A DNA stretch of 64,000 nt. Origin: Corythucha ciliata (Eukaryota > Arthropoda > Insecta > Hemiptera > Tingidae). The DNA is taken from contig CM075940.1 in assembly GCA_038030265.1 (NCBI GenBank), positions 13,764,001 to 13,828,000 on the forward strand, written 5' to 3'. Numbering within the stretch: position 1 is the stretch's first letter; the number at the start of each line of letters is the position of its first letter. The position numbers were made by a program, and so were the translations under genes. The notes below the pieces were generated by a model. It was given only the letters and a program-made list of their open reading frames with translations, did not search any database and was not told the origin of the DNA. This document shows positions 14,201-24,300 of the stretch, in pieces.

Positions 14201-17200
14201 AGTTTTTAAAACAATTTTGCTCTGCACTATAATTTTTTTTCACTTTTAGTTATGGATTAGCGCTTTTTTCCAGTTCTAAGCCCGAAGTTGCCTTCAGACG
14301 CCACGGATTTACATTTTCCTAAACTTTAGCAGTGAATCAGCGTTGTCCTAAATTTTAGCCGCGAATCAGGGTTTCTCTCAATTTACTAATTAGCGATTTT
14401 TCCTTTTGTATCCGCAAATTATTGTTTTTTCTAGACTTTTATCCACGAATTAGCGATTTTACTCAATTTTATGCGCAAATGAATTAGCGATTCTTTCCAA
14501 TTTCGGCCGCGAATCAGCCTTTTGTCCGAATTTTAGCCGCTAATTAACGCTTTTTGTCAATTCTATTTATGATTTGTCTCAATTTTAGCAGCGATTTAAT
14601 TAGTGATTTTTCTCATCATCATTTCGCCTACTTTTAGCTGATAACTAACAAATTTTTCTTAATATCGTGAATTATGGTTTTTCGCAATTTCAGTAGAGAA
14701 TTTGCCATTGCCCCACTCCTAATTTCAGCCACACCTAGTGTTTTTTCTTGTTTTTTGTTTCAAATTATAGCCGCGATTTTTTTCACTTTTATAGCTTTTG
14801 AATTAGCGCTTTTTAACCATTGGCCACGGGTTTGGCCAAAGAAACGCACGTTACAATTTTGGTATCATTTTTGCCGTAAAGTGGCCGCTATTTACTGCGA
14901 ATTAGCGATTATTTCTCAATTTTATTCTGGAAGTAGCATCGAGAAACCAAAAATGAACGCTTTTTCGCAGCTTTAGCCAAGAATATTAGCGCTTTTTCCA
15001 AACTTATTGCGGCGTACTGGCCCCAAGAGCTGCATTTTAGTGCGCCTTCACAACTTCATCGGCTCAAGGACCTGAAGAAACTTGGGATCTGCGAATTTTG
15101 TCTTTTTAGCCGAGAAGTAACCTCCAGAAGGCGCGATTTCTGACAATAATACGCTTCAAAATAGCGCTTTTGTGGGCTAAATCGAATATTCAGCCATACT
15201 CTTTGCTGATCACCTACAACGTTCCATTCTCCAGGGGCCCTATAGTTAGGATGTCGGGGGAACGACGATATATCGGAAATAATACTATCTCACCGTAGCA
15301 ATCACCTCACGTGAGTTTTTCCCGACCACCCCAAGTCGGATGGGCTGAAAAACGTCGAAAGGAGCCAACAGACGCTGTCCAACCGCATAACAGAACTCAT
15401 TTACACGTACCCACTTTCATGAACATAGAACCTAACGATCGTAATTTTCCCATCTTTAAGCTTTTCGGGGGCTCCCTCTGATAGTGGGGCCCGGGGCGGT
15501 CCGCCCTCTCGCCCCTGGGTTAAAAAACGTCAGTTATGAGAAAAAGTTTTGTGATAAAACCACCAGTTTGGGGGTAATCGTTTCAATTTGAGGGAGATTT
15601 GTCAAATCAGTACAGTATTGTCTCAAAACCTTCAGTTTTGATATAAAGCTCCAGCTATGGCGCGGAATCGTCGGTATTGTGGAGAAATCGCCGGTATTGT
15701 GGTGGAATCGTCAGTATTGTGGTGAAATTGAAAGTTTTGTGTGGAAATCGGCAAAAGTTTTCAAGACAGAGTCGTAAGTTTTTAAGTTTCGGCGTAAAAT
15801 TCGGCACTTTGGGGAAAAACGTCAGTTTATAGTGTGAAATTGTCACTTTTGGAGTACAATGTCACACTTTAGGGTGGTGCCGTCAGTTTTAAGGGGAAGT
15901 TGATAAGATTTGGGATTGAAACCGACAGTTTTAGGTTATATGGCTAGTTTTTGAAGTGAAACGTTCTGAAGAGCACTTCAGGTTTGGAATAAAGTCGTCA
16001 GTTTTAGAGTAAAACCTCCAATTTTTCTGTTAAAAATAGTCATTTTAGTGGTGAAATAAACAGTTTTGGTGTGAAATATTCATTTTCAAGGTAAAACCGC
16101 CAAACATTTTGTGGTAAAACGGCCAGTCTTGTAGTGACATCTCTAGTTTTGGGGTAGCACGTCAGCTCTGGCGTAAAATCGTGTGTTTTGGTGTAATATC
16201 GTCTTACATTGGTAAAAATCGTCTGTATTATGGTAATATCGTCAGTTTTGTGTTAACATCGTCAGAGTTTACATGACAGAGTCGTCAGTTTTGGAGTAAA
16301 ATATGCAATTTCAGGGTAAAATCGTCAGTTTTATTGTATATTGGAAGTTTTGGTGGTAAAATGACCAGTTGCGTTGTGAAAACATCAGTTATGGTGTAAC
16401 ACTTCGGCTTTTGCGTGAAAATGTCTGTTTCAGAATTAAATATTCAGTTTCAAAGTGCAATCTTCAAGTGTTGGGTTAAGAAATGTCAGTTTTTAACGTC
16501 TCTCAGGCAAGACGTTGAAAAGTAGTCGGACGCCTTGTATTGGAGGTTTGAAAGCCCTTCCTCAAGTATCAATATTTCTGGGGAAAACATTGTCAATTTT
16601 TGGACAGAAACCCCTAAATAGAAGGCTACAACGTTCGTTTCCTATGTGGAATGTTATAGTTTTGACGGATTCTGGCTTTCTGGCTTTTTTTTATTTTTTC
16701 TTTCTTTCTTTTTTGTGAAAATTCAGTTTCTGGGGAACTATTTGACGATTTAAAGCGTCTATATCTGATTCGACGAACTAACAGTTTTCCTGTTGGCAGT
16801 GCCGGCCTTAGACATTTGGCGCCCCCGGACGAATCTTTCACCTACGCCATCATGAAGTTACCTTCAGAATAAGCCACGATTTTGTGCGTTTTTTCCATTT
16901 TCATCGCAAATTAGCGTTTTTTCTACACGTCAACGCTTTCTTCCTAATTTCATCGGTGAATTAGCTAACCGCAAAATTGCGATTTTTCCCCACTTTAGCC
17001 TTAAATTATCGATTTTCCACCATTTTAGCAGTGAATTTTCTATTTATCTCCATTGCGGATTTAGCGAATTACCGATTTTTCAGAATCGTTGCAGTGAATT
17101 CGGGTTTTTCCTGATTTTAGCGGCTAACGAGTGATTTTTTTCAATTGCATCCATGAATCAGCACTTTTCCAAACGTTTAGCTATAAATTGTTGCGCTTTT

Positions 17201-19517
17201 TCTCAATTTGAGCCACGTGCTTGCCTTCAAGCCAAAAATTGTCGTTTTTCATACTTCTAGCCCTAATTAGCCGTTTTCCTGCACTTTACACGGAAGCTTC
17301 GAGGAAACATTAGCCGCAAAGTAGCTAAGCATTTTTCTAAATTAGAGAAAATACGCTGATCCCCAGTTATTTTGGCCCTTAAACCGGTAAACATGAGATG
17401 GCTCATTAATAGGCTGTTCTTGGGGCAAGTACGCAGCAAAAAGCGCTAATATTCGGGGCTAAAACTGTGAAAAAGCGTTCATCAGCGGTATCTCGATGGA
17501 ACGTCCAGTCCAAAATATTGAGAAAAAAATCGCTGATTCGCGGTGTATAGATATATGCCACTTTATTGGGTAAAATAAAGAAAAAAATCGCTAATTTGCA
17601 GTTTTTTAGTAAAATTGATACGTACCCCGTTTTTTGCTATTTTGCAAACGCAAAAACAAATAGAGAAAACGCTATTCAAAGGCAAGGAAAGTGAGAACAA
17701 AATCGTGGCTAAAATTGTAAAAAACATACAAAACACTAATTCCGGGCTAAAATTAAAAAAATGACAAATTCGTAACAGAAATTGCATAAAATCGCCCATT
17801 CGCGGATAAAAAAGAGAAAAGCCGCTAATTCGCTAAAACTCTAATTCACGACTGAAATTTAGAAAAATGGCTAATTAGCAGATATAAAATTGGGACAAAC
17901 GTTATTCTACGGTAAAAATTAAGAAAATCGCTAATTAATTAACTGCTATAAAATAAAGAAAAATCTATAATTCACTAATGAAATTGACAAACTGCGCTAA
18001 TAGGCGGCTAAAATTGGGAAAATCCTAATTAGCGGACAAAACTGGAAAGTATCGCTAAATCAATTCGTGCCTGAAATTGAGAAAATCGCTAATTCATGAA
18101 TGAAATTGGGGAAAAACGTTAATTCTCGGATACAAAAATGAAAAAATCGGCTAATTGACTGCTAAAATTGAGAAAAACGCTCAATCATGGCTAAAACGCG
18201 TTTGTAAAACGCTGATTCGCGGCTATAATGTTTGAAAAAAATAAAACCAGGGGGCCTATTCCCTAACAACAAGCAATATTTTTTTCGCCAGCCATGTGTC
18301 TATTTCATTCATTTGTTTGAAGAAAATTAATGAAATAAACATTTGACTGTGAAAAAGCTATTGCTTCGGAGTTAGAGAATATGCCCCCAGTTTCGTCTAA
18401 GGGCAACTTTAGGCCTAAAACTGAGAAAAAGCGCTAATCCATGGCTAAAAGTGAAAAAAATGATGATAATGCGGGGCAAAAATTGTTTAAAATACTAGCC
18501 AAATGGAGAAAAATCACTTATTAGTGCAGCTGAGATTAAGGTGAACGCTAATTTGCAGCTCAAAGTGAGAAAAAGTGCTAATTCGCAGCCGAAAATTTAA
18601 AAAATCGCTTATTTGCATTAAAATTAATGTAAACTCCAATTCGTAGTAAAAATTCAGAAAAATCGCTAACATTGGGATAAAAATGCTATATACTTGGCTG
18701 CTAAAATTAAGAGAAAGTGGTAGACAATCCCAACGCTCCTTTTTGAATTTATTTCGAAGTTTATAGTTTTGAAATGTTCATGAACCAAATGCACTGCTTA
18801 CGTCATTTTTTCTCGTCGGTCTTTTGGCGCTCCTTTAGGGTCGCCCCCCCCCCTTAGAGCCGGCACTGCCCGTTGGGGTCTTTGGTCCCAGGGGCCCAGC
18901 CCTTGACCGAGGGCTGGCTAAGCCCCTGCCATCGACCATAGCAACGGGCCACCATCGAGAGTGCGCCCCAGCTATATTCTCAAAGAAATGTCGCGTCTAT
19001 TATAGACATCGCGATCATGACGTCGATGTCTCAAAACTCATGGGTTTCTGTACAGCGTGTACACGTGTATCTCCCAACGACGGGCTCGAGGTATCTGGGC
19101 CACCCTACAAACTGGTGGTTAAGCAATTGCAAATTTCAGCGATGGTGAACACGGAACAGTGTTATTTGTTCTTATCACTTTTTCTATAGTCCAGGGCATT
19201 TCCACATACATAAAATAGCCGGAAAAAGAGACACTCACTTTTATTGGCAGGTACTTGTTCATTTTGACATCCAATCGGTGTTCTTTCCCTTCTCCGGTGA
19301 ATATAGGAATCAAATAGTCATTGCTACTTGAACAAATTCTACAAAGAGTTTCAGTCGAGGGAACTCCCAGCGAATTTAGGTAAAGGCCAGTGTCCAGGTA
19401 GTCCATTCTGGAGAGCATAAACGCGAAACATAGAAAACAAGCATGCAAGAATTCGGATATGTTCAACTTACTCGGAGACTTATGACACGGTTTTAAGATT
19501 AATACTCACTGGACCAT
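10300..19517 (-). CDS. ZAD + ten-finger C2H2 zinc-finger protein
   Basis: This is a probable DNA-binding nuclear factor. The exons, complementary strand from 5' to 3', are 19510-19517, 19239-19407, 11493-11654, 11294-11412 and 10300-11236, giving 464 residues with consistent phases. Exons 2 and 3 together build a ZAD (zinc-finger-associated domain) with its four cysteines at about C25, C28, C71 and C74. A basic KKRKK (164-168) follows an acidic serine-rich linker, then ten C2H2 fingers run to the C terminus, most with TGEKPY-like or shorter linkers. The ZAD is split by a 7.6-kb intron filled with F1, F2, F3 and F4 arrays and a hAT-like element; the other introns are 57-102 bp. ZAD proteins are an arthropod-expanded class, so no orthologue is named. 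The 8-nt coding part of exon 1 is the least certain; ATG at 19406 is the alternative start. Confidence 0.87.
11655..12140. other. Unique start of the long ZAD-gene intron
   Basis: No array units and no exon of recognisable family lie here. Minus-strand frames at 11579-11905 and 11945-12136 have no support beyond the true exon at 11493-11654. Confidence 0.5.
12141..12170 (+). mobile_element. hAT-like end CAAGGGCGTAGCCAGG
   Basis: This is one of several ends of the type CAGGGGCGTAGCCAG seen in the window, followed here by ATGGGCAG. No partner end was matched. Confidence 0.45.
12290..12690 (+). repeat. F4 array, plus orientation
   Basis: Units have CCAATTTCGTGGTTTTGGCT and ..TTCAATAACCAAATTTG. 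It ends near GCGGATCCAAGATTTATTC (about 12698), the boundary motif of an F1 element. Confidence 0.65.
12690..13840 (-). repeat. F1 array, minus orientation, with left boundary
   Basis: A boundary block (GAAATTGTGTCCTTCGCTC, then TGGCTTGCTATCAATTCACT) is shared with about 23670-23725 and 63215-63265. Units then read CTGAC.ATTCGCGCCCTAAAA and ATGGC.AAA. The landmark ACCATTCGGGCG..GGCTTGACG lies near 13085-13110. Confidence 0.8.
13870..15010 (+). repeat. F2 array, plus orientation
   Basis: Units read GAATTAGCG, a T-rich tract, then CAATTTTAGCCGC. The landmark GAAGTTGCCTTCAGACGCC recurs near 13890 and 14285. A C run (about 13840-13849) and a tRNA-like A box, TTGGTGCAATGGATAAGCGC, at about 13856 separate it from the F1 array. 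Confidence 0.8.
15010..15540. other. Unique intronic stretch
   Basis: Non-repetitive sequence with a GC-rich block, GGGGCCCGGGGCGGTCCGCC, near 15486-15505 that resembles transposon-end sequence. No gene seen. Confidence 0.45.
15540..16740 (+). repeat. F3 array, plus orientation
   Basis: Short irregular units read TCGTCAGTTTTG followed by GTGGTGAAA or GGGTAAAA. The period is less regular than in F1 or F2 and drifts towards 16740. Confidence 0.7.
16797..18868. mobile_element. hAT-like non-autonomous element with inverted F2 arrays
   Basis: The left end CAGTGCCGGCCTTAGA and the right end, which reads CAGTGCCGGCTCTAAG on the minus strand, form terminal inverted repeats of about 14 bp. Flanking octamers CCTGTTGG (16789-16796) and CCCGTTGG (18869-18876) match at seven of eight positions, as expected for a hAT 8-bp target duplication. 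Inside, F2 units run plus (16855-17335) and then minus (17380-18240 and 18410-18720), so the element is a foldback of array on array. A nested MITE sits at 18248-18391. No transposase frame is present. Confidence 0.8.
18248..18391. mobile_element. Nested foldback MITE
   Basis: CAGGGGGCCTATTCCCTAAC..AAGCAATA on the left is mirrored on the right by the complement of CTGGGGGCATATTCTCTAAC..AAGCAATA. It interrupts the minus-orientation F2 array and lacks array units itself. Confidence 0.6.
18869..19238. other. Unique intronic sequence upstream of ZAD exon 2 donor
   Basis: I see no array units, repeat copies or coding similarity here. Confidence 0.4.
19239..19407 (-). CDS. ZAD zinc-finger gene, exon with first half of ZAD
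   Basis: The exon carries LCRICSSS, then YLIPIF and MNKYLPIK, ending at a GTGAGT donor; the next exon resumes with VAEKDKLPTKICYQC. The two halves match the ZAD pattern Cx2C...L.I.V..D.LP..IC..C, which is what ties this exon to exons 7.6 kb away. Confidence 0.85.
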
Positions 19518-20203
19518 ACAAACAGATAGAATTATTTTAATATTAATCAAAAAAACGAAACGCAATGAGTTTTAGTTGGTTCATTGTTTGATGGTTTGAC
19601 TACCCAACCGTCGCGAAACTCTTGGGTGACTGATAAGACGTCAGAACTGATAACGTCTGAAGTCTCCCACTTGTGACTTTGTGTTGTTTAGGCATTTCTG
19701 CCAGTTCTGTTCGAGTTTGTTTTCTCTCTTATTGATTTTATCAGATCATTCGCATAAGAAGTGAGTTGTGAAGCGGGAGATTTGGCAGAATATTGCCATG
19801 AGTACACTTTAAATTCGATTAAACAGATTTTAAAATCGTCTGGATCGTTTGAATGAACGCCCCACGACCTTGCTTTCATACTCAGGGCCGTGTGGTGTGT
19901 GCTGTAGGTACGAATTCACGCTTCACGGTTTCAAGTTTTTTTATGAATTGTGCGAATCCCATTTGATTTCGGCAAGTTTATCGTTAGAACAACGGTGGAT
20001 TTCTCGGCGAAGTTGAGTTTTATACCAGAGAGTGAATTGTGCAGATGTTGGCAGCGTAAGCTCGGCCTGACGAGAATTTGTTCATTTTGGGGGGCTGCTT
20101 CATGGATGATACTGTGATTGGAAGTGATTCAAGTGTTCAATTGCCGTGAGGCTCGTGAAAACAATTCGTTTTGGGGCGTTACTTTTGTGACTTGGTGGAA
20201 AAG
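19518..20203. promoter_or_regulatory. Shared divergent promoter region, ZAD gene / WDR20
   Basis: The first coding exons of the minus-strand ZAD gene and the plus-strand WDR20 gene lie 686 bases apart, head to head, with no array DNA between them. The stretch must hold both 5' UTRs and both promoters. No clear TATA box or initiator was identified. Confidence 0.55.
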
Positions 20204-20455
20204 ATGGCCATGACTGTAGACAGCGGCGGAAAGGAGGAACTTAAAACTCAATTTATCACACGCGAAGGGACCTACCGGCTAATGACTTTGTCCGAGTACT
20301 CGAGACCGAACCGTGTGGGGTACACGAACATGCAGGGCAGTACGTCGGTCAAAGTGTCTTTCGTGTCTCTTCCCGACCCCAATGGCAACGGTGACCGAAT
20401 CTGCTTCAACATCGGTCGCGAGCTCTACGTTTTCATTTACAAGGGCGTGAAAAAG
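20204..20455 (+). CDS. WDR20: WDR20 exon 1
   Basis: Eighty-four codons from MAMTVDSGGK to YKGVKK end at a GTAAGG donor; exon 2 resumes with AADLTKPVDKK after a long T tract and CAAAG. The protein join KGVKK-AADLTKP matches the family directly, which establishes the 6.2-kb intron. Confidence 0.93.
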
Positions 20456-21337
20456 GTAAGGATTCTCTTCCTGAACCCTGCTGTGTCATGAACTGTCCAA
20501 AATCTGCAATTTTGAAGATAGAGAAAGAGGCAATCCCCCCCCCCATCCAACAGCCCCCTGACCTGTTGACTAGTTCTTTATTCGCTATTTTTCTATTACA
20601 TGAAGTCAAATTGTTGGTATTGCTTCCTAAACACTAAGGTAACTTTACAACCGAGTGAACTCCTCGGTAGATAAAGTTGACATTTTGTGGGTAGGAGGGG
20701 TGCATAGAAGTGGAAATACTGTGGAGTGGCCCACGAGGCTTTTGAGGCGAGCCCAAAATATTTTCTAGAACATTACACCTCAACTGAATTCTATTGGTCG
20801 AAAGGCAGTCCCTAAGCAAGCGAGTCAGCTTGGGTTTCCTAGGAAGTTATTTGTAAACATGAAAGTTTATCTACCCCAAAATGACCGTGAGTTCACCTGG
20901 TAGTTAAGGTTCTCTACTAAACTACTCTTGTCGAACTCTCACATCACGTGTGCCTGTACGAAGCCATTGATCTTTAAGCATACGAAAAATCGTGGTCCAG
21001 AAATCACGGAATTCTCTCTTGCTTTTAAGGCAAAGCTTTCAACCAGGCTTGCGCTTTGTTCATACGACTGGGGCGTGTACCGGTCGAGAAATCACCTGAG
21101 GTCGTTCCTCCACTCGGACAAATCTGAATCACATTTCTTGATGTAGCCAGATTCGGTCCCTCTCAAACAACAACAGCAATACAGATGAATTGTTTCCAAA
21201 TAATAAGATATTACACCAAAAACAAACGATTTCACGCCCAAGTTGACGTGTTCCCCTAGTGACGGATCCAAGTGGCCCCTCCATGGAGTATGTACCCATA
21301 ATTGGCTACATGTTTATTGTTGTTTGGCTGTTTGTTG

Positions 21338-21368
<31 letters not shown>

Positions 21369-24300
21369 GGGTTGGTTGGTTGACAAACTGGAATTCCCTG
21401 TCTAAAAATAGTCAAAACGGACTTCAAGTGCCCTAAAAATCGCTAAGCTGGCGATTCTCGCAGCCCTGAAAATGGCTAAATCGACCATTCGCGTGACAAA
21501 CATGGTCAAACTGACTATTCGCGTCCCAAAACCGGCTAAACTGACTTATTCGCGACCTGAAAATGCCTTAACAGATTATTATTCTGCCCTGAAAAGTGTG
21601 AAATGGACCATTCACGTGCAAAGACTGGCCAAACTGACCATTCGGGCCTGTGGCTGGACGCGACTATAAACGCCTTAAACAACGGCAAAACTGACGATTC
21701 GCGCTCTAAAAATGGCCAAGCTGACTTTACGAGCCCCGAATTCGCACGCTCTTAAAACGCCTCTGAACAGGTGATTCCTGTTCCTGAAAATGGCCAAAAC
21801 TAAGCATTCGCGCGTAGAAAATGGCTAAACATGCATTGCCTGCTGTGAAAATGGCCAAACTGGCAATTCCCGCTCTAAAAACTAAACCTGTGGTAAACCG
21901 ACCATTATTCGGACCTGAAATGGTACGCATTCTTGCCCTGAAAATATCGCCATGACTGATACTCAATCCTTGTATAAATTAACTGACAATTTGCACCTTG
22001 AAAATAGTGAACTGACGATTCGCATCATACAAATGGAGAAACTGAAAATTTCTGACTACAAAATTGTTAATTTAACGATTCGCGCCTTCATAATGGCTAA
22101 ACTGAGTTCGTCCTCTAATTATAGTCTGTCCACTTAGTGATGGACTCTCGAACGTGTTGCTTCATGTCGATAGTTTATTTGTTCACTTCCATCAAGAATA
22201 TTTGAAGAAATCAACAAAAAAACTTTTACGACTGGCACTATGGTTACGTATAGACGCTACACAGTGGTCATTTGATCTAAAATTATTCCCGGTGCGTTAT
22301 TTTCAGTAGAGGAGGTAAAGGGGAAGCTCATTTCACTAAAGTCGGGGGCGGGCGAGAGTCCATCACTCAGACAGACAGACTGTAATAACTTACTTTTCCG
22401 AAGAATCTGACTAAAAAGACGGAATCGTGGGTCCTGAAAATATGACACTGACTATTCACGCCCGCCAGCAATGGTTGAACTGACAGTTTGCGCCGTAAAA
22501 ATTGCCAAACTGCTGCTATTCACTCTCAAAAATTGGTAAAACCCACTCTATGCGGTCTATAAATGGTTAAACTTAAGATTCACGCTTGAACTTGAGCTGA
22601 AAATGACTTGATTGACTAATCACGCTCTAAAAACTGCTAAACAAACCATTCGTTATTCGCGCCCTTGAAAGTTTTTATTGACTAAATTGATGAACTATTC
22701 GTCCCCCCCCCCCCCACCGAATAGGGGGCTACCCACCAGGAATATTTTGGCCAAACATGTTATTTCGTTTCCCATTTGCGTGAAATTCTGGATCGGGACA
22801 ATTCATTTCCACCCGTCTTCTCTGTTAGCATATGCTTTAATTCAGAGAGAACGAGTGGAAATGAACTGCCCAAATTCAGAATTTTGTGGAAATGGGACAC
22901 GCTATTACAGTTCACTTCAAATAGTTGTTCAATGTTGTTGTTTTTTTTTCACTTTTCCGGCTTGTGAATTTCCCTCATTTTGTTGAAAGTTCAACGTTCA
23001 GAGATTAAAAGCTACTTTGTTACAGAAAATGTGTGGTGTGGTATTGGTATTGGTATTGGAGTCAGGTCATGGCGCCCCCCTTGACCCGACTCTGGATCCG
23101 CGTCTGCCCCTCCCTTGGAGTCGCGAGGTCACTTGCGCAAAAACTTCAACAAAACCACCTTTCAAACACTAACGAGGGGTTATCACCTCAAATTTTAGGG
23201 TCGAAGGTTCTGGTCTGAGGCGGACGTGATTCATAAATCCCCCAACCATGTTTAACCGTCAGCCCCTTAAAAACGGTCCAGAAATTGAATGTTTCACGTC
23301 GTGATCGTTGGTATGATCCGATTTTATCGACTCCAGGGTCACTAGTACGAGCGGTTGGTAACAAAAACAGCGGTGTGGTTGCCACTGCGACTTTTAAACA
23401 GCGTCCTTGGATCCCTTCTGTGACATTTTTTCGAGACCATTCGTACCTATATAGGCCCCCTGAGCTGCCCAGAGAGGTCCATGGGCATCGAGATTCATCC
23501 TTGGACTTTAGGGCTGTCCACAGAAAAGTTCGGGAGCTAGTGGTCAAAAACAGTGGGGCCTGATCGATAATTTGTCCCAATTTTCGGATTCCCCGTGTTG
23601 TTAAACCCTCCCGTAGAAATAACCCAAAATATTAAGCTTCAGCCACCGATCTAGGATTTGCTCTAGGACTTGGGAAATTGTCTGTTTCGCTCCACTAAAA
23701 TTGGCTTGACGGCCACTCACTGCCTCAAGATAACTAAACTATGGCTAATCCCATCATAAAAACGGCTGAACTAAAGGTAATCGCACCCGCAATTAGCGCC
23801 TTGCAAATGCCTGAACTGACTAAATGAGTGCCGTAAAAATTGCCAAACTGAAAATTCCCGCTCTAAAAACAAAGCTAAAAGGGCTTCAAGCGCCCTAAAA
23901 ATGGCTAGCCTGACAATTCGTGCTTCAAAAATGGCCAATACTGACCATTCGCGCCTGGGAACACATTTGTGTCCGGTTAAACTGACTGTTCGCGCCATGA
24001 AAATGCCTTAACAGATGATTCCCACCATGAAAAGTGCAAAACAGACCATTCGCGTGCAAAGAATGGCAAAACTGACGATTCACGCCTTGAAAATGCCTAA
24101 ACTGACTAGCGAGTTGCGCTTTAAAAATAGTGAAACTGACTTTACTTGCCACGAATTCGCGCCCCAAAATGCCTGAACAGGTGATTCCTGCCCTTATAAT
24201 GACCAAAATTGGCCATTCGTGCGTAGAAAATTGCTAAACATGAAATGCCTGCTGTAAAAATGGCCAAACTGGCAATTCCCGCTTCAAAAACAGCAAAACT

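Noticed and set aside
16855..18720. F1/F2 arrays as CRISPR arrays
   Set aside because: Period and repeats are degenerate with no constant repeat/unique spacer pattern, and the context is eukaryotic with introns.
23188..23580. 130-codon minus frame and 92-codon plus frame
   Set aside because: Both sit in a dispersed repeat whose other copies are not open.
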